A stretch of 64,000 bases of DNA from Enterovibrio norvegicus DSM 15893 (GCF_900115495.1 NZ_FOWR01000006.1:62001-126000); one strand, 5' to 3'; positions 26,459-34,638 are shown, numbered from the stretch's first letter. The notes: generated by a model from the letters alone, not told the origin. Made by a program: numbers and translations.

Positions 26459-26980
26459 TTAGAATCCTTCTAATAGAAGTGAGGGTTTTAGCTGATGGAT
26501 CCAAACAAGATCCTGATGTTCGTTGGCGGTACAGTAATGGGTAAACACAGAGAGCCAGAAGTTATCGCCTCGTGTGCTTTGGCGGGCAATTAAGCAACGC
26601 TCACCCCCTTCCCTCGTTTCGGTCCACTGCTGATAGGGTCCAATGTCGTTGTAGACAAGTTGCCCGTCACCTTCTGGTACGGTGAAAGAAAACATGTTTG
26701 GCGGTTGCTTAAATGGAGACCTGCTGATTATTTGAACAACATAATTTTCACCAGGTAGATAAGTATTATTTTCTAATTGCGTCCAAAACCAGGTTTCATC
26801 ATTTCGTGATTGTCGGAAACTCTTTACAGTCTCTACACCTTCTAATAGTGCGGGTAATTGGTATGCAGCAATTTCAGTTGGATCATAAATTTGCTCATGG
26901 CGCGTTTGTTGAATTAACTGACAGCCTGATAAAGCAACAATCCCGCACATTAACAGTGGTACTGTAGATATCGATGACAT
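26459..26980 (-). CDS. Lipoprotein of unknown function, first gene of the bcs operon
   Basis: A 173-aa lipoprotein: MSSISTVPLL, hydrophobic core and lipobox LSG-C at 18-21. The mature part is beta-rich with many aromatic residues (DETWFWTQLEN, GPYQQWTETREGGERC, FWLSVFTHYC), including Cys near 129 and 149 that could form a disulphide. ATG 26980 is chosen because GAGGAGG lies 9 nt upstream; the longer frame (ATG 26998) would contain that site. The stop is one base from bcsA, and a sigma-54 promoter lies 43 bp upstream. I know no homologue in the standard bcs types. It could sit at the outer membrane where BcsC is missing, but that is speculation. Confidence 0.75.
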   Translation of the reverse strand: MSSISTVPLLMCGIVALSGCQLIQQTRHEQIYDPTEIAAYQLPALLEGVETVKSFRQSRNDETWFWTQLENNTYLPGENYVVQIISRSPFKQPPNMFSFTVPEGDGQLVYNDIGPYQQWTETREGGERCLIARQSTRGDNFWLSVFTHYCTANEHQDLVWIHQLKPSLLLEGF

Positions 26981-27022
26981 TCGATAATTCCTCCTCATTT
27001 AGCCTTTCATTACTGTCTCCAA

Positions 27023-27038
27023 AGCAAAAAGCCTGCCA
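27023..27038 (-). promoter_or_regulatory. Sigma-54 promoter of the bcs operon
   Basis: On the minus strand TGGCAGGCTTTTTGCT matches the -24/-12 consensus TGGCACG-N4-TTGCW at 11 of 12 defined bases, with invariant GG and GC separated by exactly 10 nt. Transcription would begin near 27012, giving a leader of about 32 nt before the lipoprotein ATG at 26980. Confidence 0.8.
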
Positions 27039-27142
27039 CCTATACAATTAAATTTTTAATTGTTTAATTTCAGTAACTTATTAAATATTGGTGTCTAATT
27101 AAAAATGATAGAACAAGTGGTAAATGTGATATAAATCAGACA

Positions 27143-27171
27143 TTTCTCAAAGTGACACTGATTTTGAGAAA
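27143..27171 (-). promoter_or_regulatory. Inverted repeat, candidate enhancer for a sigma-54 activator
   Basis: TTTCTCAAA (27143-27151) and TTTGAGAAA (27163-27171) are perfect 9-bp inverted arms with an 11-bp spacer, centred about 145 bp upstream of the sigma-54 start. This is the normal place for an enhancer-binding protein. TTCTCA-N3-TG recalls the SypG/VpsR type of site in vibrios (from memory). The remainder of 26981-27404 is AT-rich and shows no gene. Confidence 0.55.
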
Positions 27172-27404
27172 ATGTAAAAACACAAAGATTCAATTCGCAA
27201 AAAATATATGCATCAAATAAAAGTGATAAAGGTGAAATTTCTCTTACCAATACGTGATCACTGAACAATAAATAACCAAACGAGCGTCCAATTAGTTATT
27301 CCTATGGCATTAACAGGTAAAGAAGATTGGTGCCTTCTTATCTAGCTGATATTCTAAAAGTGTTAAGACTAGAAAAGAGTCAACTCTGTATAAAGGAGGA
27401 AGGA

Positions 27405-28790
27405 ATGTTAAATCCGAACACTGCCAAAGCGGTGATTGATCACGCACTGTTTCTTGGTGCCGACTTTGCGGAGCTCTTTGTAGAGCGTCACCATTCAGGC
27501 AGCGTAGAAGTGCTGTCGGGCGACGTCGACAAAGTGAACTCTGGTATTGATTTTGGGATTGGTATCCGCCTGTTTTTTGGTCATAAAGTGCTTTATGGCT
27601 ACACCAACAGTCAGGATGAAGAAAAACTAAAACGCGTCACTACCCTGCTCTGCGCAAAAGATAAACGCGACCAAATCGCCAATGCGGGTGCATTGAACCT
27701 GATCATGAATGCAGATCGTCACCCAGCGACCATGCCGTTTTCCGTCGATAACCGCGTTGAAGAGAAGATTGCCTTTTTGAAACGTGTCGATGCAAAAGCG
27801 CGAGCAGAAAGCGACAAAATTTCTCAGGTAATTGGCCGTATTGCACAACGCGAACAACACATTGAAATTTTCAACTCCACCGGTTTACACATTCAGGATA
27901 CCCGTCACTACACCCGTATTGCCTCGTCTGTGGTTGCAACCCTGGGTTCAGAGCAATCAACAGGGTATGAAGCACCAGGCATGTTGTCGGGCTGGGAGTT
28001 CAATTCAAGCGTCGACCCCGAAGCGCTCGGTGAGATGGCCGCAAAACAAGCACTGATTAAGTTAGGTGCAAGTGCCTGCCCATCGGGTGAAATGCCTGTT
28101 GTTATTGGTAATGGCTTCGGTGGCGTTATCTTCCACGAAGCGTGTGGTCACTTGCTAGAAACCACATCTGTAGCGAAAAAAGCCTCAGTCTTCCACGACA
28201 AGATGGGTGAGATGATCGCCAACCCTGTTGTGAACGCAGTGGATAACGGCCTCCTAACCAACGAATGGGGCTCCATCAACATTGATGATGAAGGCATGGA
28301 AACCCAGCATACGCAGCTTATTAAAGACGGTAAGCTGACAGGCTTTATGGTTGACCACATGGGCGGCTTGAAAACGGGCTATGAACGCACGGGATCAGGT
28401 CGTCGTGAATCCTACAAATATGCACCGACCTCACGCATGCGCAATACCTACATCGAAGCTGGCGACGCCGAATTTGATGACATGATCTCTGGCATTGAAC
28501 GTGGTATTTACGCGAAGAAAATGGGCGGCGGTTCTGTGCAACCGGGAACAGGCGAATTCAACTTCGCAGTTCAAGAAGCCTATTTGATTGAAAATGGCAA
28601 AGTGACCACACCGCTGAAATCGGCAACGCTGATCAGCACAGGCCCTAAAGTACTGAAAGAAATCAGCATGGTCGGCAAAGACTTTGCATTGGCTGCGGGT
28701 ATGTGTGGCTCAGTCAGTGGTTCTGTACCAACAACCGTGGGACAAGCAGCGCTTAAGGTCGATAACATTCTTGTGGGAGGTGGCAGCTAA
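27405..28790 (+). CDS. tldD: Metalloprotease TldD
   Basis: A 461-aa subunit of the TldD/TldE protease. The zinc motif HExxxH appears as HEACGH at 244-249, in the typical GFGGVIFHEACGHLLE block, and the C-terminal GMCGSVSGSVPTTVGQ segment is conserved. TldD/E degrades unfolded or short peptides and matures microcin-type RiPPs in E. coli. ATG 27405 has AGGAGG at ideal distance; the open frame extends to 27327 but without similarity. Its stop overlaps the tldE start by one base (TAATG). Confidence 0.92.
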   Translation: MLNPNTAKAVIDHALFLGADFAELFVERHHSGSVEVLSGDVDKVNSGIDFGIGIRLFFGHKVLYGYTNSQDEEKLKRVTTLLCAKDKRDQIANAGALNLIMNADRHPATMPFSVDNRVEEKIAFLKRVDAKARAESDKISQVIGRIAQREQHIEIFNSTGLHIQDTRHYTRIASSVVATLGSEQSTGYEAPGMLSGWEFNSSVDPEALGEMAAKQALIKLGASACPSGEMPVVIGNGFGGVIFHEACGHLLETTSVAKKASVFHDKMGEMIANPVVNAVDNGLLTNEWGSINIDDEGMETQHTQLIKDGKLTGFMVDHMGGLKTGYERTGSGRRESYKYAPTSRMRNTYIEAGDAEFDDMISGIERGIYAKKMGGGSVQPGTGEFNFAVQEAYLIENGKVTTPLKSATLISTGPKVLKEISMVGKDFALAAGMCGSVSGSVPTTVGQAALKVDNILVGGGS

Positions 28791-30133
28791 TGAGTGAATT
28801 GAACAACCTAGAAAATGCCCTTGAGCAAGTCCTTGAGCTTGCTACCAAACAAGGTGCAACGGCAGATGTTATTGCCTCAAGCAGCGAAAGTTTTAGCTTG
28901 AAATCTGACCAAGGTGAATTGTCGGAATATAAGGTAACAGCAAGCCAAGTGATTGGTGTACGTGTGATTAAAGATGAACACGTCGCCATTAGCTATTCTG
29001 AATCTTTAGAGCCAGAAAGCCTCGCTCAAATGGTAAATCAAGCGCTAACGAACGCGAGCTACACCAAGAAAGACGCGTTTCAGAAAATTCGCGCCGAAGG
29101 TTTAACACTGCGAACCAAACAGCCTGAAATATACCAACAAGACAACGCCACACCAGAGCAAAAGATTGAACTGGCCCTGTCGCTTGAACGTCAGATCCGC
29201 GAAAAGCCACTGGCGAAATCTGCGCCTTACAATGGCTATAGCGAAAGCAGCTCTATTCTGTTGTTAGGCAACACGCTAGGCACACGTTGCTCGCACCAAG
29301 AGCGCACCCTGAGTTGTTACACGGCAGCATTGATTGACCACAACGACAAACAAGCCATGCACGTGGCTGCGTCCGTTGCACGTACCTTTGATGGTCTGGA
29401 AGCAGATCGCGTGATTAGAGACGCCTACAACATGGCAGAAGCCTTGCTTGAAGGTGAACCTATCGCCACAGGTCAGTACTCGGTGATCTTCGAACAAGAT
29501 GCCTTGAATGAAGTGCTTGGCGCGTTTGGTAGTTGCTTCTCTGGGGAGTCCGCTAAGCGAGGCATCAACCCTTGGCGTGAAAAAGTGGGTCAGCAAGTCG
29601 CCAGCCCACTGCTTACGTTCAAAGACGTGGCGTATATGCCTGGTGGTCATGCCATCAAAGCCTGGGATGGCGAAGGCTTTGCCACGGGTGACACCTCGTT
29701 GATTGAAGACGGTAAGCTCGTCGGCTTGCTTCATAACTCCGCCACAGCAGCACACTTTGGCGTAACACCTACAGCGAATGCTGGGCGTTCTGCAAAAGGC
29801 ACACTAGGCGTCACTTCGCGTCATGATGTGATTGGTGCAGGAAAAAGCAGTGAAGCAGAAGTCACGGCCGGTGAATACCTCGAGCTTGTAGAACTTCAAG
29901 GTGTACATTCGGGTGCTGATGCGATCAGCGGTGAATTCTCTTTCGGCGCGAGCGGTTTCCTCTGTCGTGATGGCAAACGCATCAAACCCGTTCGTGGTAT
30001 TACCGTTGCAGGTAATTTCTACACCATGATTAAAGAAATCGATGCCGTTGGAAACACAGTCGTCCCGAACTATGACGGTCATTTCTTCTCGCCATTGATT
30101 CGTTTTGGGCGACTGAACATTGCCGGTAAATAA
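28790..30133 (+). CDS. tldE: TldE/PmbA, non-catalytic partner of TldD
   Basis: A 447-aa protein of the TldE/PmbA type: shares the TldD fold but lacks HExxxH; where TldD has the motif it reads QDALNEVLGAFGSCFSG. It forms the narrow active-site tunnel with TldD. In many vibrios tldD and pmbA lie apart; here they are adjacent and overlapping, so this may be a second, paired set. No RiPP precursor or modification gene was seen beside it. Confidence 0.9.
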   Translation: MSELNNLENALEQVLELATKQGATADVIASSSESFSLKSDQGELSEYKVTASQVIGVRVIKDEHVAISYSESLEPESLAQMVNQALTNASYTKKDAFQKIRAEGLTLRTKQPEIYQQDNATPEQKIELALSLERQIREKPLAKSAPYNGYSESSSILLLGNTLGTRCSHQERTLSCYTAALIDHNDKQAMHVAASVARTFDGLEADRVIRDAYNMAEALLEGEPIATGQYSVIFEQDALNEVLGAFGSCFSGESAKRGINPWREKVGQQVASPLLTFKDVAYMPGGHAIKAWDGEGFATGDTSLIEDGKLVGLLHNSATAAHFGVTPTANAGRSAKGTLGVTSRHDVIGAGKSSEAEVTAGEYLELVELQGVHSGADAISGEFSFGASGFLCRDGKRIKPVRGITVAGNFYTMIKEIDAVGNTVVPNYDGHFFSPLIRFGRLNIAGK

Positions 30134-30152
30134 ACCGCCTTCAACACTTAAC

Positions 30153-30180
30153 AAAAAAGAGCCTTCGGGCTCTTTTTTTT
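30153..30180 (+). terminator. Bidirectional terminator after tldE
   Basis: AAAAAAGAGCC (30153-30163), TTCG tetraloop, GGCTCTTTTTT (30168-30178) and further T. Strong on both strands; separates tldE (+) and the NYN gene (-). Confidence 0.95.
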
Positions 30181-30209
30181 ATGTCAAACAAGCACTCAAC
30201 GTCGTGACG

Positions 30210-30683
30210 CTAGAGCAACATGTCTTCTTCGATGGGAATAAAGCGGTCAACGCTGTTTACTAAGGAATTGGCTGTCAGCATTGGAACACCAAACACCACA
30301 GATTCCTTGCCATAACCTGTCTTCACTTTTTCCATCAACAAGTCGAAATCACCGTCACCAGATAGAAGCACAACCATGTCGACATAAGGTGCAGCATCGA
30401 GAACATCGATCGCAATACCCACATCCCAATCACCTTTTGTGCTGCCGTCGCTGCGTTGGATGTAAGGCTTCAGCTTCACATCAAATCCAATATGACGTAA
30501 TGCATCTTGGAACTTGATTTGCTGATCATCATCACGACGGATCGCATACGCGGTCGCAGAAACGACCTCACCCATACCTTCCAGCTTTTTCCACAAACCT
30601 CGGTAGTTGAATTGACGACCATACGCCTGCCGAGTGGTGTAATACACGTTTTGGACATCGGCAAAAACAGCGATTTTCTTCAA
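30210..30683 (-). CDS. NYN-domain (LabA/DUF88) putative ribonuclease
   Basis: A 157-aa PIN-like NYN domain. Acidic metal-site residues are visible: Asp9 with Asn12 (FADVQNVY), Asp86/Asp88 (KGDWDVGIAID) and Asp110/Asp112 (LSGDGDF). The family includes LabA-type proteins thought to cleave RNA. The start is TTG 30683: GGGGAA lies 5-9 nt upstream, an in-frame TAG lies four codons before, and the next Met is past residue 35. Monocistronic, followed by the shared terminator. Confidence 0.88.
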   Translation of the reverse strand: MKKIAVFADVQNVYYTTRQAYGRQFNYRGLWKKLEGMGEVVSATAYAIRRDDDQQIKFQDALRHIGFDVKLKPYIQRSDGSTKGDWDVGIAIDVLDAAPYVDMVVLLSGDGDFDLLMEKVKTGYGKESVVFGVPMLTANSLVNSVDRFIPIEEDMLL

Positions 30684-30775
30684 AGGATTCCCCTACCTAG
30701 CATCAATAAATACGCGCCGAGCATAACACATTCATACATTGTGCAACTAACGCTACACACTCACTATTTAAGACC

Positions 30776-30939
30776 TTAGAACACAGCAAGAACAAGGTTC
30801 CAAAGCGACGCGACCAGCAATACAACGAAGGTAGCACCACGCCCACCTTTCGAAAGTGCAGCACTTCTTTAGGTTGGCTGACACCGTATGCATGCGAGCA
30901 TCGCCCAACAACCAACGCCAGACCAAGCACATGCAGCAT
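30776..30939 (-). pseudogene. C-terminal remnant of a MAPEG-family membrane protein
   Basis: Starting with ATG at 30939 (overlapping the hydrolase stop), the frame reads LHVLGLALVVGRCSHAYGVS then QPKEVLHFRKVGVVL, the third and fourth segment pattern of MAPEG proteins. After that a one-base loss shifts the frame: reading on in the next frame gives TFVVLLVASLWNLVLAVF and a stop at 30778-30776, the expected last helix. The first half (about 70 aa) of a MAPEG protein (usually about 130 aa) is missing and the hydrolase gene stands in its place. So both truncation and frameshift mark it as dead. Confidence 0.7.
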
Positions 30940-31787
30940 TAACGGTTGATCAACGCATTAAATGCTTCTTTTAGCGGATCGCTTTTTAATACGCGGCCAT
31001 GTCCTAACCCTTCGGTTGCGACGAGCGAGACATGGTCAAAACGATTGGCTTCTTCAGACACCGCAAACGGCGCGAAGCGATCCCCTTTATCGTGAACAAT
31101 CACCACAGGCGCACCACGGTGTTGTAGCTTAGTAAACGGATCAATCTCATCCACGGTGAAATTGTACTGACGGCCAACATCGTCAATGACTTCACGAAAC
31201 AACTTCATGGAATAGCCAGATGCTTCAACGGTGCCGAACAGGTTTTCCCAATATTTCAGTACCGGAGCAACCAATATAATCGGTTTATGTTGCAAGCATG
31301 GGTGCTCGCTCTCAAGTAAGGTAGCACCGCCCATCGAGTGCGCAATGACGCCTTCAATCTGTGCTTGTCGGTTTAAGATGCCATCCAATGCAAAAAGGAA
31401 CGCCGGTATACTGCCTTCTTTCCCTTCGCTCTTGCCGTGAGCAGGGTGATCATATGCCAGCGCGGTGTAACCCGCCGCAGCGATATGTTCCATCAAAGGA
31501 AAAAACTGATTTGCAGAGCCTGACCAACCATGTGTGAGAACCCAAGTCGGCCCTGAACCCAGTTGATAAGACATTATTTTGCCTTCTTGAGTGTCGATGG
31601 CTTCAACCACCATGCCTTCTGGCGTTGGGTTGATGTCTTTCATTTTTGCTGGCGTAAGAAACAAGCGACGCGCCGTTTTGAGTGCATGTTTAGGCGCAAC
31701 GCTATGATGAAAACGTGTTGCAACGCTCAGCGCACTGCGGCGGAAGCTAAAACCCTTTTTTTGTCCGAAGTAGATTTTGCTACTCAT
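30939..31787 (-). CDS. Alpha/beta hydrolase
   Basis: A 282-aa alpha/beta-hydrolase. Oxyanion segment HGWSG at 86-90, nucleophile Ser151 in AHSMGGA, Asp in VHDKGDRFAP (about 231-240) and His in GLGHGR near 265 complete the triad. No signal peptide; the N-terminal 45 residues are basic with a few aromatic residues. AAAAGGGAAAATCT precedes ATG. A TetR-type operator lies at 31804-31821 just before it and a twin precedes the TetR gene, so expression is probably controlled by that regulator. Substrate unknown (ester or lipid likely). Confidence 0.87.
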   Translation of the reverse strand: MSSKIYFGQKKGFSFRRSALSVATRFHHSVAPKHALKTARRLFLTPAKMKDINPTPEGMVVEAIDTQEGKIMSYQLGSGPTWVLTHGWSGSANQFFPLMEHIAAAGYTALAYDHPAHGKSEGKEGSIPAFLFALDGILNRQAQIEGVIAHSMGGATLLESEHPCLQHKPIILVAPVLKYWENLFGTVEASGYSMKLFREVIDDVGRQYNFTVDEIDPFTKLQHRGAPVVIVHDKGDRFAPFAVSEEANRFDHVSLVATEGLGHGRVLKSDPLKEAFNALINR

Positions 31788-31803
31788 AGATTTTCCCTTT
31801 TTT

Positions 31804-31821
31804 ATCGAACGACCGTGCTAT
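31804..31821. promoter_or_regulatory. Operator of the adjacent TetR regulator, copy 1
   Basis: ATCGAACG-AC-CGTGCTAT, an imperfect 18-bp inverted repeat 17 bp upstream of the hydrolase ATG. It matches the copy at 32530 in 16 of 18 positions when compared in reverse orientation or nearly so, with identical centre ACGACCGT. Confidence 0.7.
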
Positions 31822-31897
31822 TTTTGATTAAACGCAAACGCCTATTCTTATTGGACGTAAGCGCATCAATACGCACTTTTTCAGTCCATAAAGACGA

Positions 31898-32497
31898 TCA
31901 ATCTGCGGTATATCGAATCCGAGCAAAGAGGTCGTCTATGCCCTTCCAAAATTTTTGTGCACCCTGTGTTTCAAGAGACAAGGTTCGAAATAAATGGCTA
32001 CTCAAATACAAACCGTACAGTTCGTAAACAGTCTGCCAACAATCGAGATCAGCGCGAAACTCTTTGGACTCAATACCCTTTTCAAATTGAATATTGAGAT
32101 AGCCTAACCAGCGCTTGGTGATCACTTCTAACATCATTTGCATAGGATCATCGTCGGCATGCCCGTCGCGCCACGCATCCAAAAACATGCAGCTCCCCTG
32201 AAAGGAGCTGTTCCAGGTGAGCCAATTGTCCAGCATCTGACGTAGCTTAGCTTCATAGCTAACATGCGAAGCATCTCGACAAGGCGCAATCACACGCTCC
32301 GTAAAACGCTCACCTGCATAAGAAACCACAGCCGCTTGTAAATTTGTGCGGGAGTTAAAATGCGCAAACAATCCACTTTTTGACATGCCAACACGCTTTG
32401 CAAGTTCGCCGATCGTTAAGCTTTCAAGCCCTTCAAGGCTTGCCATCTCAAAACCGACCATCAGAATCTGTTCACGCGTTTGCTTTTTCTTGTTCAT
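31898..32497 (-). CDS. TetR-family transcriptional regulator
   Basis: A 199-aa TetR protein. The HTH is at residues 8-52 (REQILMVGFEMASLEGLESL, then GELAKRVGMSKSGLFAHFNS), and the helical ligand domain has WNSSFQGSCMFLDAWRDGHADD, typical of the group often placed next to hydrolase genes. It lies 110 bp upstream of the alpha/beta hydrolase on the same strand; both have the same operator in front, so it should repress itself and the hydrolase until a lipophilic ligand appears. Confidence 0.9.
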   Translation of the reverse strand: MNKKKQTREQILMVGFEMASLEGLESLTIGELAKRVGMSKSGLFAHFNSRTNLQAAVVSYAGERFTERVIAPCRDASHVSYEAKLRQMLDNWLTWNSSFQGSCMFLDAWRDGHADDDPMQMMLEVITKRWLGYLNIQFEKGIESKEFRADLDCWQTVYELYGLYLSSHLFRTLSLETQGAQKFWKGIDDLFARIRYTAD

Positions 32498-32529
32498 TAT
32501 TTCAACTACCCATACGACTGTATTAAGTT

Positions 32530-32547
32530 ATAGCACGACCGTTCTAT
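32530..32547. promoter_or_regulatory. Operator of the TetR regulator, copy 2
   Basis: ATAGCACG-AC-CGTTCTAT, arms differing at one position, 33 bp upstream of the TetR start. Its twin is at 31804-31821. The rest of 32498-32826 is AT-rich promoter DNA for TetR (-) and the GNAT gene (+), with no gene seen. Confidence 0.75.
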
Positions 32548-32826
32548 TTTCCTCACTGAATAATTATGTGGTCGGATGTGTTTATTACTCATTTACTCTA
32601 AAAACCCGCCTCATCTCAAAAATAAGAATGTGATTACTTTTCAATACATAGTGCGTATTCCCATGAATTTAGTGAGCTATTTAGTACGCGATTCGTAAAC
32701 TCATTTTGGTGCAAATGCACCAATTCACACTTAGTCACCAATCACTTAGAAAACTTGGCGCATATAAAAAGAAAAACGCCACGCATTGCTGACACATAAG
32801 GATTAAAACCACTCAAGGGGGAAAAA

Positions 32827-33261
32827 TTGGACTTCACATTTACATTGGCACCATCAAAGGATGATGTATCAACCATCTATCAAGGGTTAGTGGGTTTTAA
32901 TCGGGAGCACTTTCCTACGCCGAACGAAAATAGCTTCGGGCTGTTTATTTATGATGAAGAAAATCACATCGTTGGCGGACTGACAGGTCAGCAATTTTTT
33001 ACCTCCATGCACATTCGCTATCTTTGGTTAGATGAGAACATGAGAAGGCAAGGTTTCGGTCGCCAACTCATCGAACGCGTGGAAGCTGAAGCGAAGAAAG
33101 GAGACATTGTGAATTTGTTCATCGATACCTATTCGTTTCAAGCCCCTACCTTCTACGAAAACCTGGGTTTTCGACAAACTGGGAGATACAGCGATTACCC
33201 ATTACGGGGCATCGATAAAATTTTCTACCAAAAGTGTTTGAATACTCAAAAGCCGCGTTGA
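32827..33261 (+). CDS. GNAT-family N-acetyltransferase
   Basis: A 144-aa acetyltransferase: the acetyl-CoA loop is R-RQGFGRQL at about 73-80 (RRQGFGRQLIERVE), preceded by strand IRYLWLDENM and followed by FYENLGFRQTGRY, the usual C-terminal motif. The start is TTG at 32827, eight or so bases after AAGGGGG; there is no earlier ATG in frame. The last 16 bases overlap tail-to-tail with the DUF1353 gene. Acceptor unknown. Confidence 0.87.
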   Translation: MDFTFTLAPSKDDVSTIYQGLVGFNREHFPTPNENSFGLFIYDEENHIVGGLTGQQFFTSMHIRYLWLDENMRRQGFGRQLIERVEAEAKKGDIVNLFIDTYSFQAPTFYENLGFRQTGRYSDYPLRGIDKIFYQKCLNTQKPR

Positions 33262-33701
33262 ACAACACCTCGCCCTCCAAAATGTTTCACAAAGAAGTAG
33301 TAGAGTTTGCGAAGTTTAAAATCTCCCAACATCTCCAAAAACAGCAGATCGATGTCTTTTTTAGACACAGGCACTGAATCCAAATATTGATAGAGCGCGT
33401 CATGAACCAAGGATGCATAAAAGCAAAAAGGTTTCATGGTGCGATAATCAATATGTCCGTCCGGTGTTCCAATGATCACGAGATTGAGCACACTCCATTT
33501 TGGTGTGCACCCATCCCACGCATATCCCGTTTCATTGGCTTTGATGGTGATAGTTCCGTTTGTAGATATATCCAGCCACTGGGATGCAAAGTGTTGGTCA
33601 ATTTGCCAACCTGATTCGTAAACGAAGTCTTCTTCTATCTTAAACACATACGGAAAGTTTCCCGTTCTTACGATGTCTCTTGGTTCTGGCCAGTTTGTCA
33701 T
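33246..33701 (-). CDS. DUF1353 domain-containing protein
   Basis: A 151-aa protein with the DUF1353 core: ETGYAWDGCTPKW near 73-85, HIDYRTMKPFCFYASLVHDALYQY further on, with conserved His and Asp. The family is common in phages and bacteria and uncharacterised; the pattern recalls metal-dependent hydrolases. ATG 33701 with GGGAATGG upstream is preferred; the frame extends to TTG 33743, but that extension lies inside the terminal repeat of the MITE at 33731, so it cannot be ancestral. Confidence 0.8.
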   Translation of the reverse strand: MTNWPEPRDIVRTGNFPYVFKIEEDFVYESGWQIDQHFASQWLDISTNGTITIKANETGYAWDGCTPKWSVLNLVIIGTPDGHIDYRTMKPFCFYASLVHDALYQYLDSVPVSKKDIDLLFLEMLGDFKLRKLYYFFVKHFGGRGVVQRGF

Positions 33702-33730
33702 TCCATTCCCTGCCAATGTGACTTTACCTC

Positions 33731-33996
33731 TATACCCAAACAACCTGAAGATGCAGGATTCAGCGAGGTTTACTGACGTTATGATCTAAGCGTCCCTTTG
33801 CCGATGTAGTGATCTCCATCAAAAAGGGATAACACCGAGCATGGCGTCAGTAAACTCGCCCGAAGGGAGGCCCTCAGTGCGTCCACTTCATCGTTAAATT
33901 TCTGTGAAATAGAATGACTATTCCTAAAAGAGTTTGCCTTGAACTGAACGCACTGATGGCCTCTGAAATCGAGCATCTTCAGGTTGTTTGGGTATA
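33731..33996 (-). mobile_element. MITE-like foldback element, copy 1 (inverted orientation)
   Basis: 266 bp bounded by TATACCCAAACAACCTGAA and its inverse at 33978-33996. Its reverse complement is nearly identical over the full length to the copy at 62014-62278, including both internal hairpin arms. It contains no transposase. The element begins 30 bp upstream of the DUF1353 ATG and ends 295 bp upstream of the secreted-protein gene, so it replaces much of their shared promoter region. Confidence 0.88.
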
Positions 33997-34290
33997 ACTG
34001 TATGTTTTGCTGTACCCACATTATGTCTTCACAGTGAGAATTCTCTTTTGTCGTCAAATACCGAGCACAAAATTGACAGTTCACCCAACGATTCTTGCCC
34101 AATAAGAAAGACTGCATTCGCTCAAGGGGCGAGATTTCATGTTCATGATTCAGCCGATATTCAGCTAAAGCTCAATGTGTTATCACTCGCTGAATCACGC
34201 CTGAACACAATTCAACTATCGCTTTTCGCAACCAACCTCCGTTGTTATGGTGATTTCGTTCTCAATAATAATGAAACGTTGGAGATAACA

Positions 34291-34599
34291 ATGAAAAAGA
34301 CATTAACCGCAGTTTTAGTCATGCTTGCTTCCTCTTCTGCTTTTGCACAGGCGCCGACAACTGAGCTGAGTGTGACCACAGTACGCGGCGGCGCTTTCGT
34401 TCAAGTAACACAAGATGGTGAGCCAATTTCTGGCTATGACGTATCCACATCCATCAACGCATTAGGCTCTAAATCCACCGACGAGAATGGCTTTGTGTAT
34501 TTCTCTTTGTCACCACAACAGACGCAGCGCATCGATTTCTTTGTGATTGATGAAGACGGCCATAAGATCAAAAAAACGCGCACTATTGAACGTTCGTAA
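34291..34599 (+). CDS. Small exported protein of unknown function
   Basis: A 102-aa protein with a signal peptide (MKKTLTAVLVMLASSSAFA, cleavage before QAPTT). The mature 83 residues look like one small beta-sandwich, similar to carboxypeptidase-regulatory or transthyretin-like folds: ELSVTTVRGGAFVQVTQDGE, SGYDVSTSINALGSKSTDENG, FVYFSLSPQQ. No catalytic motif. Excellent ribosome-binding site GGAG 6 nt before ATG 34291; the open frame upstream to 33988 has no similarity and partly crosses the MITE. Confidence 0.75.
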   Translation: MKKTLTAVLVMLASSSAFAQAPTTELSVTTVRGGAFVQVTQDGEPISGYDVSTSINALGSKSTDENGFVYFSLSPQQTQRIDFFVIDEDGHKIKKTRTIERS

Positions 34600-34638
34600 C
34601 CACTGCGAGGAATCGCCAACTAATACCTCGTGAAGACA

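Noticed and set aside
33779-34117. Frames within the MITE copies (also 62034-62249)
   Set aside because: They follow the inverted-repeat structure and are not kept in the deleted copy; no start signals.
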